64,000 nucleotides of DNA from Cladocopium goreaui (lineage: Eukaryota; Sar; Dinophyceae; Suessiales; Symbiodiniaceae): assembly GCA_947184155.2 (NCBI GenBank), contig CAMXCT020001629.1, positions 62,001 through 126,000 on the forward strand. The letters are read 5' to 3'. Made by a program: the position numbers and the translations under genes. How positions within the stretch are numbered: the stretch's first letter is position 1; each line of letters begins with the position of its first letter. Shown in pieces: positions 7,991-17,570 of this stretch. Under the pieces are notes generated by a model, which had not been told where the DNA came from, did not search any database, and saw nothing but the letters and a program-made list of their open reading frames with translations.

Positions 7991-10900
7991 CACCACGGAT
8001 GTCGATACCACTGTCCGACAAGTGTTTCAAACCAAAACTCAAGATGTTCCAAATTTTCCATATACCGAAATACCTATTCTACCACCTGAGGTGTATCAGA
8101 AGGGTCTTTCTGGTAAAGAACAAGTACAACAACTACCTGGCATGGATCCCATACTGGTTGTTAAGACGCCAACCTTCTTTAGAAAACGACCACCTGGTGT
8201 ATCATTGCCCCATGATTGTTTGAGAAGTACCTGGATACTTTCTCATGGCAAATGGATCAAGGTTGAGGATCGAGTTCCACCCGTTCAGCAACAAGACCGT
8301 TTCGATCAATGGGTAGAACGAGCTTGTTTCCAATACCATCCGTGTCAATCTAGTATATCGCCGTCGGTGATTACTAGGCAATCAGCCGGCATTGTCTCAC
8401 CGGGACACCCGGCGTCAACAGCACGACAAGGGCTCCATGCTGCCGCGGTGCCGACTCGTCAGACTCCAATCCTGAAGTATCCTCAGTTAACTGTGGGGGT
8501 GGGTCAACTATTTTGTCATCAATCCCATGGAAATGACCCCACAACCATTCATGCAGCTCCTTGTGGTACTGCTCGGGTGATCAACACGCTTCTTCGAGTT
8601 GTTCATGGGGGGAGTTCTGGATGGGGTAGTCTTCCAATGGGATTTCCTCCGTCGGGGGACCCCAATGATGATCCATATCCTACGGAAAACAAAGATCCCA
8701 ATCGACGACGAATTATCTTTGCCGGTGGTGACGTGATTGCTGGTAGGGTATCAAGGGACAAAGCCTATAACCCCACGACGTCATCAAGAAAGGGAAAGAA
8801 AATATCCAAAAATGAATGTGATCAAGATGAATGGATATGGAAGGATGAAACTACATTGACGAGAGTGCACAAGGTACCAAGAAGAAAGATGTTTACCCCC
8901 AAAGAAGCTGACTTTCTACCATGTAAGCTGAGACGGTTCAGAGATGAACGGGAAACCAACCAAGTGTTTCAGTCAAGTGGGAGATTGATCCATGACTCAT
9001 GGAGATTGGCGGGGAATAACATCGAGAAGACCAATAAAAGAAATGAATTTTGGACAGGGACCACTACCTTCAAGATCATATCCAATGCAGACATCAAAGA
9101 TGTGATGGACAGCGGGTCTGATGTGGAGGACAGGGCATCGTGCCAGGACACTGTGGTCACCTGTATCCTTGATGGAAACATGAAAATCATTCCGTTGGAT
9201 GACATGTTTATAGCCCATCACTACAAGCTGAAGCATGAGACCAGAAAACAAAATGATTGGGATATTCAGATGACACTCCACCGAAAGAATGGGAAGACTC
9301 TGACATATCATTTCAAGCAATCCTATGCTGATTTTCTCGGAAGAGTACTCGATGACGTTATCATAACACTCAATCTCTATGAGATGAAAGATGATGTCCC
9401 ATGTTTGCTCCTCATGCGTGCTGAAACGCAAAGTATCATCACAAAGATTCACACACAAAGTCGGTTCAAGATGATGCATGTGGTCACAATTACCGAAGAT
9501 GACAACCTGATGTCAAACTACGGAAGGGCGAAATGGAGACGTTGCATCAGGGGCCCTAGTGACTGCGTGTTCTTTGCGGGACCTTGCACCGGTGGTTCAC
9601 CGTGGAACCGCTTAAACAAAAACGTGAGTGAGGTCACAGCACACAACATCAGAATGAAAGCCTTTCTGTATTGGGAGCTATGGGAAGAGTTCACATTGTG
9701 TCTGCAACGTGTACATGTCTTGCATGCTATGGCATTGTTGGAACTACCTCGGGGATGCGACTATTGGAATGACGAGAGAATGAAGTTTCTGATTAATGGG
9801 ACCCAATCAACCGTGCATGACTTTGATGGATGCATGTATGGTTTGACATCAAAATTCAAAGATGTTGGGACTGCAATCAAGAAACCATGGAGAATCGTGT
9901 CGTGGGGGGTCGAGTTCTTTGACTTACATGCAAAATGTGATGGCTCACACATTCACGGTCAATGTGCGGGTAGAGAAACACGTGCAACACAATTATACAC
10001 CGAGAAGATTGTCAGATGTATTCTTCGGGGTGTCACAAATCAAATGTTGATCAACAACGCTTATGGAAGGAGATATCGACCAAAGGTATTAGATGAGGTA
10101 GATCACCATGAGTCGAAGTCATGTGCATGTGTCATTGTGAACGACTATGAATGCAATGTTAATGAGAAGACCATCAATGAACAACTATTCATTAACTTCA
10201 TCACCCAACGAGGCGGTGTGAAGGTGAAGCTGAGGCTGTATCCACGTCGTGGATCGCTATTGGCGGATCCGGATCCCGTTAGAGGTAGATTGAAGGTGAA
10301 GTCAGGCTGCTACCTGCGTCGTGGGTGCGCCTTGACGGATCCGGATTCTCCTTGCCTCATCTCGGTCTTCGCAATGGCTGGAGTCGACCTTGTGATCCCA
10401 TCAGCGGCCAAAGGTATTGGTTCACTGAAATCAACTTTGTCCCTCATCAAGGAGAAGAGCCAAGAGCACAACCTTCCTGCTCCATTCTCCACCTACGAGG
10501 AGACAAACTTCAGGGGTTGCAGGGACAAGGACATTGACGAATGGTTGAATCGAGTGAAGATTTCTCCTCCCGTCGTTGTGGCCTTAGCCTTTGTCATGGA
10601 CAGAAGTGGCAGAGCATTCGTAACTCATGCAATCAGGTTGCTCATGAAAATGTTGTCAAAAGTGACCAACGAGAATGAGTTGAAGATGTCTGTCACTAGT
10701 TTCATTGACAAAGGGGCCCGATTATCAAAGTTGGTGGAAGGGGCCGCCAGAAATCCAGATGAGAAAAGCATCATGCAGCTCTTGTGCACCTTCGAGTGTG
10801 CGATTAGAATAGATGAACTATGGGATACCCTCAAAGACCACTACACCGGGCAAAACAGTATGATTAACAAGGAGATCACGGTTAAGGAATTGCGCGACAA

Positions 10901-13900
10901 GATCGCGAATACAAGCCCAACGAGCCTTGGATCCTTGAATCAGACACACCCTCCTTATGGAAGTTCATGTTACCAAATCCGGAAGAGGACGAACTTCGAG
11001 GAGATTGCCCGTCGGAAGTGGGAAAGATGGTCATTTGAAGCGATGCGGAGAGAGGAACCTGAACCAAGTGAAGTTGAATACCGCATCAAGTATCTGGTCA
11101 ACATCATGTACGAGGAGAGCTATAGCCTTGGCTACGCACTCCGACGTCACAACGCCAGAGCGACCAGCAGTCAGGGTAAGACCATCATCGTTCAGAACGT
11201 CCTGGAGGACTGGATGTCGATGAGTTATGATCTCAGCTTGGAGCGGACGGCAGCCGTTGTCCATCTACAAACCATCCTCATGGTTTCCAAGATGCTACAT
11301 GAGTGGATGACAAGATTGGAGAACTTCACATCCATGTCACACTTGAGCGGGATCATCAAGACTGATCTGGTCAGAATGAAGCAGGCCATTGACCTTCGTG
11401 ACGACCTGTGGGAGTTGGGGGGCTACAACATTGAAAGGGCCGACCAGGGCATGTTTGAGGAGGTGGAGAAACGAAACAGGACATTCTCCTGTATTCGCGA
11501 CTATGTGACGACCACAGCCACCACCCAGATGGGCCAAGGGGCCACGGAAGTCTCCCACATTGATGGCTGGGACATCCCGCTGATGCCGAAAGACGGCAGA
11601 AATCCTCCAAGCCAACCGGATCATCCAGGTTGGGATCCTTCACCAATCAGAATGATGAACGACAAGCAGCAAAGGGAAGCCGATGCGCAACGGGCGCAAC
11701 AGCAACAACAACAGACTGGGCCTAGCAGTTCCACCGCCGGTGGACACGATGGTTACAGCTCTGCAGCTGGGAGTGCACCACCACCGAAGGCTCCACCTTC
11801 GAAGCCAAGGCCATCGACACCTCCTATCAGAAAGGACTGGGTAATTCCTCGGGTGCCAAATGGATATCTTTTCAGGACATCCTCGATGCCCGACCAAAGG
11901 AACTCAGAGTTCATCACGTCTGCTTGGATGGACGAACGGGATCACTTTCTGCTATCAATTGTCCAAGGCCCCGCAGCTCAGGCTGCCAGTACGTCGGGAT
12001 CAGCACCTTGGGCACAGTATTTGAGGAGAGTGACGGCCTACGCCTGCATGGTCTTCGGAGTATGCAATCCGGGGGTCGTTACTGAGGATACAGCATCCAC
12101 AATCTCCGAGAAGGATTGGCTTAGGTGCTATAGCCATATCGTCCGCAAGTACATGTTGACGCGGACTGGATGCTACCTGTCAACGGCAGGAATGCTGATG
12201 ATGCTTGGACACCATGACGTGAACATCGCCAACCAGTCCGAATTGGGCCGAGTCAAGAAACTGATCACGAACCCGCTTGCATGCAGGATCATTGAAGCTC
12301 CGAGCGGTCCAAGGGAGGTTGACATGTTGGCCGGTGACTTCAGGGCTGGGACGACCATCCTCATCACTGATTTGATGTTCCGCGTGGGAACCCAAAGTGG
12401 GACGCATGGCATCCAAATGGGGTTAGCTGACATGGGATGGGAGAGTGTTGAAGTTTTCAAGATCCATGATTCTGAATCTGAACGACCACTTCGGCAATTT
12501 CTCGAAACGCTTGAAAAGGTCAAGCAGCATCTCAATACGGATACCATCGATGATGGCCAGGTAACGGTTCATCTTTGGTTATCTTTGCAGTTCCTCCATG
12601 AGCAGAAGCCACCCCACTGTGTAATGCTCGAGAATGATTTTCAGAATCAGTTTATCAAAGGGGTTATTGACCTGGATCAAGTCACATCCCGACCCTTGAT
12701 GGTCGCCATCAACAACGACTCCATGTTCAACGGTATGGACTCCGTCACATCAAGAATCGCAGTTGAGCTGATCGAAAAGATGAGGCTCCAAGGGATCTTA
12801 GTGACATCTGACCAGAGAATGTGGCGGTCGATGTATTCACAATTTGGAAAACAGTACCCAATATTGAGCACGACCAAAAAGGGGACCTTGGGAAAGACTG
12901 CAATTTGGTCTGTCATCGAGAAGAACCTATTTCGCCAAAGAGTTTTCCTCATGTGTGCCACCAACAGGGAGCATGTATCCATACTCAATGAAGGGGCATT
13001 CAAACCTGATGAATCCGGTATCAACACAAAGGTGTTGGAGGACATGACTGGCCCAACTGAGGCATTCAAAATCGCAAGTGGCGAAATGACCCCAGGTGAC
13101 TACGCGACCGATGACACAACCATTTTCCAGCGAGGCCCTGGAACCGCCGTCAACAGATTCACAAAGGACAAAAGGTTTAAGACCCGATGGGTTGAACCGG
13201 TGGTCGGCACTCATGAACTGGAACCAGTTGTATCAGATCGATGCATGTGGTTCACCATCGACAAGGAGAGCTCTGACATCTTATGCGGATGTTGCAGAAA
13301 TGCGGTGACGATGGATGAGATCGAGACATGCCAGGTGAAACCGACCCACTGCATCAACTGCTCTGCCAACACCCAAGATCACTACAAGCGCTCCGCTCCC
13401 ACATTGGAAGCCAGGAAATCCGTCTTGCTCCTAGCGGCCAGACTGAAGGTCGCATTTGACGATCTTGGTGTCGACGTAGTTGACATCAATCAAGGATTTC
13501 AGATGTGGCTTACATTCACGGCATCTTCTTTGATTTCAAACGCTTTATTGCCGTATGGGGAGCACTTGATGAAGTCTCTTTCGCACATGGGGGGAGTCAG
13601 GGTATCGAAGAGGCAAGCTCTGGAGATCTTCCGGAATGGACGCGGCAAACAATTCAGCATCTACCGCGAAAGAATCTATGATGAGGTCGCGAAGAAGTGG
13701 CTCCTAGTCTACAGGGTCACGAAAGACTGCGGAAATGTCGCGTACAAGGACTTCTTCGAGAAGGTCGCTGTTCCTGAGGTGAAGGAAAGGAACGAAATCT
13801 TCGGATTCTCCCGTGCATCAGCCGAGAAGACTGGGGACATCATCGAGTTTTGGCTTGGCGTCTTGGATGTAGCAAACATGGCCAAAGGAGTTGTGAATGT

Positions 13901-16900
13901 CTTCAATGCCAGCGTTGATCCTGCCGAATTCCTCAACGGCTTGGAGAAGGCATTGGCTCAATTCACATCAACCTCCAGAACTACAAGCACCATTAATGAC
14001 AAGAGACGGGGATCTTTCGACTGCACCCTGCAGACTGCAGAAGCCGAAAAGGTCATGAAGATCATCCACGCAATCCCCGGATATGAATCGCTGGTCAACT
14101 TCTGCTGCCTCACAGAGTGGGAGAAAGATCAGGTATTCTCTCAGTATCGAAGAAAGCACCATATCACAGGGGATGACACCAGCATGGGCGCTGATGCCGA
14201 CGCCAAGCCAGGTGACGAGCCGTCGGCTCACCCTGGGGAGGAGGAAGCTGATGAGCCAGCAAACGACCCCACTGATGTGGTCAGGGACTCAGAGATTTCC
14301 GGAAAACAACAACTCTTGGATGCGTTGGGAAAACTCTTCACTGCCTCTGAGGATGTCAATGTGTGTTTGTACTGTGGTAGCACCAAACATGGTCACCTCG
14401 AATGTGAACATGAGAAGAAGGATGAAGTCAGAAAGGTGCTAAAGGCCGTCCGAGCGTCGCTCGAGGCTGATAGTCCCACATCTGATGACGTCGAGATGGA
14501 ACCGCCTGAGCACAGAAAGGACGGATCAGGTGCTACTGAAGGGTCAGGGCAAACGGATGAGCCTACAAAACCGAGGTTTAGTGAATACCAATGGTACGAC
14601 AGCATCAGGACTATGTCCGAAGTTGGAGACCTCGATGAGTATGGTAGGTTTTGCATTGAAGGGCGTGATGTTACCAAGCTGGGACCCCAGAATGTCGTTG
14701 ATCTCAACGAAGTGGTCCGGGACGCTATTGTCAGAGGAGGAGGTGACACTTGGTCAGTACAAGAGTTCCTCGCAAATTACTCCGACAACAACATCAGAAA
14801 ACCCTTCTACAAACGCATCGAAGCGCCGCAAGATGGTTTCTTGAAAATCATCCCTACGACAGGAGCCCACTTCTTCAACTGCTTCTACTTTGGCGGTGTG
14901 GAGTATGCGGCAAACTATCGCTTCGAAACTGGCAATCGGCTCGACAGCTATGAGGACAAGGTGAGCACCTCACTGAACAAGATCTTACGACACCATGTGG
15001 GGAAGGCATCAGAATCCCAGAGTCTGTTTTGTGACGACGCCGGCTGGGTGCCCATTGAGGAAGTACTCAAATGTGAGTCCATCTGGAGACATGAGTACCA
15101 ACGCTGGCCGCACGTCTTCCTTGCCCCCAAAGGAAGAGCAAGTGATCAAAGTGCATGGAATGTCAATGAGGCGAACTATCGCATGACATTGCTGTTCAAG
15201 ATCATGTTCCACTGTGCCCGATATGGACGTCGTGTGCGTGAACAAGTCTTGGCGTTCGGGATCAACAAGGACATTGATCGCAGCAGCCTGACATGCATTG
15301 ACAACAAAGTCACTGCGGACACGCACATCCCCGATGAGGGGCTACTGCTCTATCCAGTTGCAGTTCGCGCCCCAACGGGGCACAAGGAGGGATCCTCCAG
15401 AGATGACGTCTTGTTGCTGTCATCATTGCTCTCGCATCCGATCGCGCCCAACACCATCATGTCATTACCGGTTTGCTTCCACATCACGAAGAAGACCAAC
15501 CTCCGAAGCATTTGGAGGCAGGGATTAATTCCGGGAGGTCTTGGAGAAGGTCATCGTATGTTCACGTTCTTCAACCCATATGTGCCATGGGATCATAGAT
15601 CATGGACCATCACGAAGAGCGTTGATACGCGAAAAGGGGACTATATCTGCCTCTTTATCCCGACCGAGACCTTGATGGTGGAGTACGGCGGTCGATTGAC
15701 CGATTCGGGACAGATCGTTTCGCCAAAGATCATCCCGTTCTCAGCGATCAAAGGAGGATGGATTCAAGATCCGAAAGATCAAAACAACAAGACATGGCTC
15801 CGGTTGTTCGTCCCGTCGGGCGACGACCAGGTAGTCCGGTCAGGCACTGTCAAGTCAAGAACTGTTGCCACTAAGGAGTCCATTCTGAGGGTCGCAAGTC
15901 AATGCATTGACGCCGAAAAGCAACCGTATGACGAGATCACCATGGATGCAATGAACATCGTCAACCAATTCAGGAACAATCTCATTGAGCCTGGCGGACA
16001 AGAACAATACCTCGCCCGCATCAAGCTGATCGACTACATCGTCGAACGCAAGAGGGTGCAAACTTCAGGTTGCCGCCATTGCCCTCATTGCCTCAATGAG
16101 ACGCCGACGAAGTTGGCAGTGTGTCTAGTTTGCTGGACAGAACTTGAGAGCTGTGGAATTCGACCATATAGACTACAAGCTCCTGAAGACGATGAAGACG
16201 AAGCCACAAAGAAAGAGCTCGATGAGGAGGTTCGTCGACAAGAAGAATCGTTGTTCAAGGATACGGTCCACCAAGCACAAGAAAACGTATCTGAATCCAA
16301 CGATTATGGCTTCAACCCTGACGAGGTCGACTACAATGAAGGCGATGACGAGGAAATGGATCAGGAGGAGACTCAGCAGGAAGACGACGAGATCGTTGAA
16401 GATGAAGACGATGATGAAATGGACGTCGAACCTGAGAATGAACCTTCATCCAAACTGCCAGCATGGACCAAGAATCTTGCGTGTGGAAGCAAGGGTTTGC
16501 CAGGAGACGGGCTTGTCAACAATGATGTCTCCGAGGCCGCGGCTCACTTGTACGACAATGCCGTGATGTCAAAGATCATCGCAATGTTCAGACTCTACTA
16601 CAATCAGAGAGTCACTCTGACCCCAGAGGCATACTATGCGCTGATGACGGAGACCAAGCGAGTCCGACTGGACCTGGACGACTTCTGTCCTTATACAGGC
16701 GAAGATCAGGATGGCAACCTCAAGCGACCAACGGAGCTGGAATTGGACGAACTCTTTCAGGAGAAAGGGAAGAAGAACTCATGGTCAGAGGGAGAGAAGA
16801 TGTACTCTGGACGACCGAGAAACATGATGATGCCCGTCGTCAAGACTCTAGAGATTTATGAAAAGATGATGGAGTTTCTCGTATGTGCCGGGTACACTCC

Positions 16901-17570
16901 CGAGTCCTTAGGTTTCCTCATGCCAATGAATAAGATGCAGGGTGATGCAAAGGAGAAACAAGGGATGAGGGTGACCATCAGCAACTTTCTCCGACGATTG
17001 CTGAAGGGAACTTTTCCCGAATATGAATCATACACCTTCTTTCGTTCCGGGAGCCACGGCTTCCCCAACTGCATTGAACTCCCAGCTTTCTCGGTATATC
17101 TGAGTCTGAGAGAAAAGGAACAAAGGGTGGAACTACTCTTTGCTGCCCAACAATGCGGTATTCCATTACCTCGCAACTTCATCAGCAAGATGGCTTACGC
17201 CATTCAACTCGCTGAAGCCGAGGCGCAGAGGGGGAAGTCCGAGATGAAAATGAAGATGGCTCCAAACCTGGGCGACGAAGTGGTGAGTGAGGTATTCAAA
17301 GCAGTCGGGGATAGCGTCGCCGCCAAGCGTGCCACTGCAGACGCAAAAGCCAGATCGTCAACACAGCCTTCACAGAAACCTGAAGGTACTGGTTCAGCGT
17401 CATCCTCATCGGCCAGTGCACCAAAGGCTAAGGCTATGCCGAAGTCTTATGAACCATCCAAAGCACCACCTGCGAAACCTCCATCGCCGAAAGCTGCTCC
17501 GAAACGCGCGGCAGGTTGGGAGAAATCTCAGAATACACCCCAATGGAAGAAAGTCCGCCGCGAGGAGTAG
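7530..17570 (+). CDS. Giant 3346-residue ORF: RNase H, methyltransferase-like block, zinc motifs and Tpt1-like domain of a copia element
   Basis: The frame opens at an ATG inside RNase H and stays open for 10,041 bases to TAG. Residues 1-155 are the rest of RNase H (STPEAE, the DDNQ box, MRHLERTH). About 200-660 holds copia-tail motifs (STWILSHGKWIKVEDR, FTPKEADFLPCKLRR, FWTGTTTFKI). About 670-840 is a methyltransferase-like block. At residue 949 (ATG 10374) a different part begins: helical, then a Gln/Pro/Ser linker (about 1375-1440), an unassigned globular region, a Cys cluster (13284-13361), a CCHC knuckle (14364-14405), the Tpt1-like domain, a C-x2-C ribbon (16071-16136), an acidic tract (16190-16440) and a Lys/Ala/Pro tail. 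Such a long open frame beside a broken pol argues for recent function or selection. Whether it is one polyprotein or two products (from 7530 and from 10374) cannot be told from sequence alone. Confidence 0.9.
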   Translation: MHIQGNHTRFPLSGGSKRQGCVSHSTPEAEIVAADVTLRTMGLPAMSIWETLTGKSPKLLFHDDNQGMIGVVRSGRNPTMRHLERTHGIAITSLHEHFTRENYVLMYEVTSKMAADIHTKGFKNPLAWKRACMLINLLDPGDIGTKDLLDMVSPTTDVDTTVRQVFQTKTQDVPNFPYTEIPILPPEVYQKGLSGKEQVQQLPGMDPILVVKTPTFFRKRPPGVSLPHDCLRSTWILSHGKWIKVEDRVPPVQQQDRFDQWVERACFQYHPCQSSISPSVITRQSAGIVSPGHPASTARQGLHAAAVPTRQTPILKYPQLTVGVGQLFCHQSHGNDPTTIHAAPCGTARVINTLLRVVHGGSSGWGSLPMGFPPSGDPNDDPYPTENKDPNRRRIIFAGGDVIAGRVSRDKAYNPTTSSRKGKKISKNECDQDEWIWKDETTLTRVHKVPRRKMFTPKEADFLPCKLRRFRDERETNQVFQSSGRLIHDSWRLAGNNIEKTNKRNEFWTGTTTFKIISNADIKDVMDSGSDVEDRASCQDTVVTCILDGNMKIIPLDDMFIAHHYKLKHETRKQNDWDIQMTLHRKNGKTLTYHFKQSYADFLGRVLDDVIITLNLYEMKDDVPCLLLMRAETQSIITKIHTQSRFKMMHVVTITEDDNLMSNYGRAKWRRCIRGPSDCVFFAGPCTGGSPWNRLNKNVSEVTAHNIRMKAFLYWELWEEFTLCLQRVHVLHAMALLELPRGCDYWNDERMKFLINGTQSTVHDFDGCMYGLTSKFKDVGTAIKKPWRIVSWGVEFFDLHAKCDGSHIHGQCAGRETRATQLYTEKIVRCILRGVTNQMLINNAYGRRYRPKVLDEVDHHESKSCACVIVNDYECNVNEKTINEQLFINFITQRGGVKVKLRLYPRRGSLLADPDPVRGRLKVKSGCYLRRGCALTDPDSPCLISVFAMAGVDLVIPSAAKGIGSLKSTLSLIKEKSQEHNLPAPFSTYEETNFRGCRDKDIDEWLNRVKISPPVVVALAFVMDRSGRAFVTHAIRLLMKMLSKVTNENELKMSVTSFIDKGARLSKLVEGAARNPDEKSIMQLLCTFECAIRIDELWDTLKDHYTGQNSMINKEITVKELRDKIANTSPTSLGSLNQTHPPYGSSCYQIRKRTNFEEIARRKWERWSFEAMRREEPEPSEVEYRIKYLVNIMYEESYSLGYALRRHNARATSSQGKTIIVQNVLEDWMSMSYDLSLERTAAVVHLQTILMVSKMLHEWMTRLENFTSMSHLSGIIKTDLVRMKQAIDLRDDLWELGGYNIERADQGMFEEVEKRNRTFSCIRDYVTTTATTQMGQGATEVSHIDGWDIPLMPKDGRNPPSQPDHPGWDPSPIRMMNDKQQREADAQRAQQQQQQTGPSSSTAGGHDGYSSAAGSAPPPKAPPSKPRPSTPPIRKDWVIPRVPNGYLFRTSSMPDQRNSEFITSAWMDERDHFLLSIVQGPAAQAASTSGSAPWAQYLRRVTAYACMVFGVCNPGVVTEDTASTISEKDWLRCYSHIVRKYMLTRTGCYLSTAGMLMMLGHHDVNIANQSELGRVKKLITNPLACRIIEAPSGPREVDMLAGDFRAGTTILITDLMFRVGTQSGTHGIQMGLADMGWESVEVFKIHDSESERPLRQFLETLEKVKQHLNTDTIDDGQVTVHLWLSLQFLHEQKPPHCVMLENDFQNQFIKGVIDLDQVTSRPLMVAINNDSMFNGMDSVTSRIAVELIEKMRLQGILVTSDQRMWRSMYSQFGKQYPILSTTKKGTLGKTAIWSVIEKNLFRQRVFLMCATNREHVSILNEGAFKPDESGINTKVLEDMTGPTEAFKIASGEMTPGDYATDDTTIFQRGPGTAVNRFTKDKRFKTRWVEPVVGTHELEPVVSDRCMWFTIDKESSDILCGCCRNAVTMDEIETCQVKPTHCINCSANTQDHYKRSAPTLEARKSVLLLAARLKVAFDDLGVDVVDINQGFQMWLTFTASSLISNALLPYGEHLMKSLSHMGGVRVSKRQALEIFRNGRGKQFSIYRERIYDEVAKKWLLVYRVTKDCGNVAYKDFFEKVAVPEVKERNEIFGFSRASAEKTGDIIEFWLGVLDVANMAKGVVNVFNASVDPAEFLNGLEKALAQFTSTSRTTSTINDKRRGSFDCTLQTAEAEKVMKIIHAIPGYESLVNFCCLTEWEKDQVFSQYRRKHHITGDDTSMGADADAKPGDEPSAHPGEEEADEPANDPTDVVRDSEISGKQQLLDALGKLFTASEDVNVCLYCGSTKHGHLECEHEKKDEVRKVLKAVRASLEADSPTSDDVEMEPPEHRKDGSGATEGSGQTDEPTKPRFSEYQWYDSIRTMSEVGDLDEYGRFCIEGRDVTKLGPQNVVDLNEVVRDAIVRGGGDTWSVQEFLANYSDNNIRKPFYKRIEAPQDGFLKIIPTTGAHFFNCFYFGGVEYAANYRFETGNRLDSYEDKVSTSLNKILRHHVGKASESQSLFCDDAGWVPIEEVLKCESIWRHEYQRWPHVFLAPKGRASDQSAWNVNEANYRMTLLFKIMFHCARYGRRVREQVLAFGINKDIDRSSLTCIDNKVTADTHIPDEGLLLYPVAVRAPTGHKEGSSRDDVLLLSSLLSHPIAPNTIMSLPVCFHITKKTNLRSIWRQGLIPGGLGEGHRMFTFFNPYVPWDHRSWTITKSVDTRKGDYICLFIPTETLMVEYGGRLTDSGQIVSPKIIPFSAIKGGWIQDPKDQNNKTWLRLFVPSGDDQVVRSGTVKSRTVATKESILRVASQCIDAEKQPYDEITMDAMNIVNQFRNNLIEPGGQEQYLARIKLIDYIVERKRVQTSGCRHCPHCLNETPTKLAVCLVCWTELESCGIRPYRLQAPEDDEDEATKKELDEEVRRQEESLFKDTVHQAQENVSESNDYGFNPDEVDYNEGDDEEMDQEETQQEDDEIVEDEDDDEMDVEPENEPSSKLPAWTKNLACGSKGLPGDGLVNNDVSEAAAHLYDNAVMSKIIAMFRLYYNQRVTLTPEAYYALMTETKRVRLDLDDFCPYTGEDQDGNLKRPTELELDELFQEKGKKNSWSEGEKMYSGRPRNMMMPVVKTLEIYEKMMEFLVCAGYTPESLGFLMPMNKMQGDAKEKQGMRVTISNFLRRLLKGTFPEYESYTFFRSGSHGFPNCIELPAFSVYLSLREKEQRVELLFAAQQCGIPLPRNFISKMAYAIQLAEAEAQRGKSEMKMKMAPNLGDEVVSEVFKAVGDSVAAKRATADAKARSSTQPSQKPEGTGSASSSSASAPKAKAMPKSYEPSKAPPAKPPSPKAAPKRAAGWEKSQNTPQWKKVRREE
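9540..10060 (+). other. Methyltransferase-like conserved block of the copia tail
   Basis: Residues about 671-843 of the giant ORF. A hydrophobic strand leads to AGPCTGGSPW (Cys686) and, 52 residues after that Cys, to LLELPRGCDYW (Glu738). A Cys/His-rich CDGSHIHGQCAG follows. The PC...S and E-x-P pair recalls motifs IV (PCQ) and VI (ENV) of cytosine-C5 methyltransferases, with non-canonical residues. I recall this block as common in dinoflagellate copia proteins. A methyltransferase function is inference only. Confidence 0.4.
10221..10364 (+). repeat. In-frame tandem duplication, 72 bases, two copies
   Basis: Two 24-codon units start with AAGGTGAAG at 10221 and 10293. Both encode KVK, then Y-x-RRG, then an (A/T)DPD motif. 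They are diverged but in register and lie just before the ATG at 10374. This may be a former untranslated junction between the retroelement tail and the second coding part. Confidence 0.6.
14364..14405 (+). other. Retroviral-type CCHC zinc knuckle
   Basis: CLYCGSTKHGHLEC is an exact C-x2-C-x4-H-x4-C knuckle (from residue 2279), the form used by Gag nucleocapsids to bind RNA. It sits far downstream of pol, in a Glu/Asp-rich surrounding, which is unusual for a copia element whose Gag region already has CCCH fingers. Confidence 0.8.
14960..15770 (+). other. Tpt1/KptA-like RNA 2'-phosphotransferase (ADP-ribosyltransferase fold) domain
   Basis: Residues about 2478-2748 of the giant ORF follow the Tpt1/KptA order. 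The N-terminal LRHH motif has R2487. DDAGWVPIEEVLK is a winged-helix part that matches the DGWV.VEELL type. VRAPTGH has R2613 and H2618 and matches IRA.QGH. FHITKKTNLRSIWRQGLIPGG has H2651 and T2653 and matches the H-x-T...GL.P motif. Strands in GDYICLFIP and MVEYGGRLTDSG follow. Tpt1 enzymes use NAD+ to remove RNA 2'-phosphates, and some ADP-ribosylate nucleic-acid ends. The usual compact R-x-HVHL segment is replaced by a longer GEGHRMFTFFNPYVPWDHRSW stretch, so activity is not assured. I recall similar segments in dinoflagellate proteomes. Confidence 0.7.
16071..16136 (+). other. C-x2-C zinc-ribbon-like motif after the Tpt1-like domain
   Basis: CRHCPHC is followed about 12 residues later by CLVC, a pair of Cys knuckles suited to one structural zinc. 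It lies between the Tpt1-like domain and the acidic tract. An earlier Cys cluster, CGCC...C...CINC (13284-13361), looks like a treble-clef ribbon. Both suggest nucleic-acid contacts but assign no function. Confidence 0.5.
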
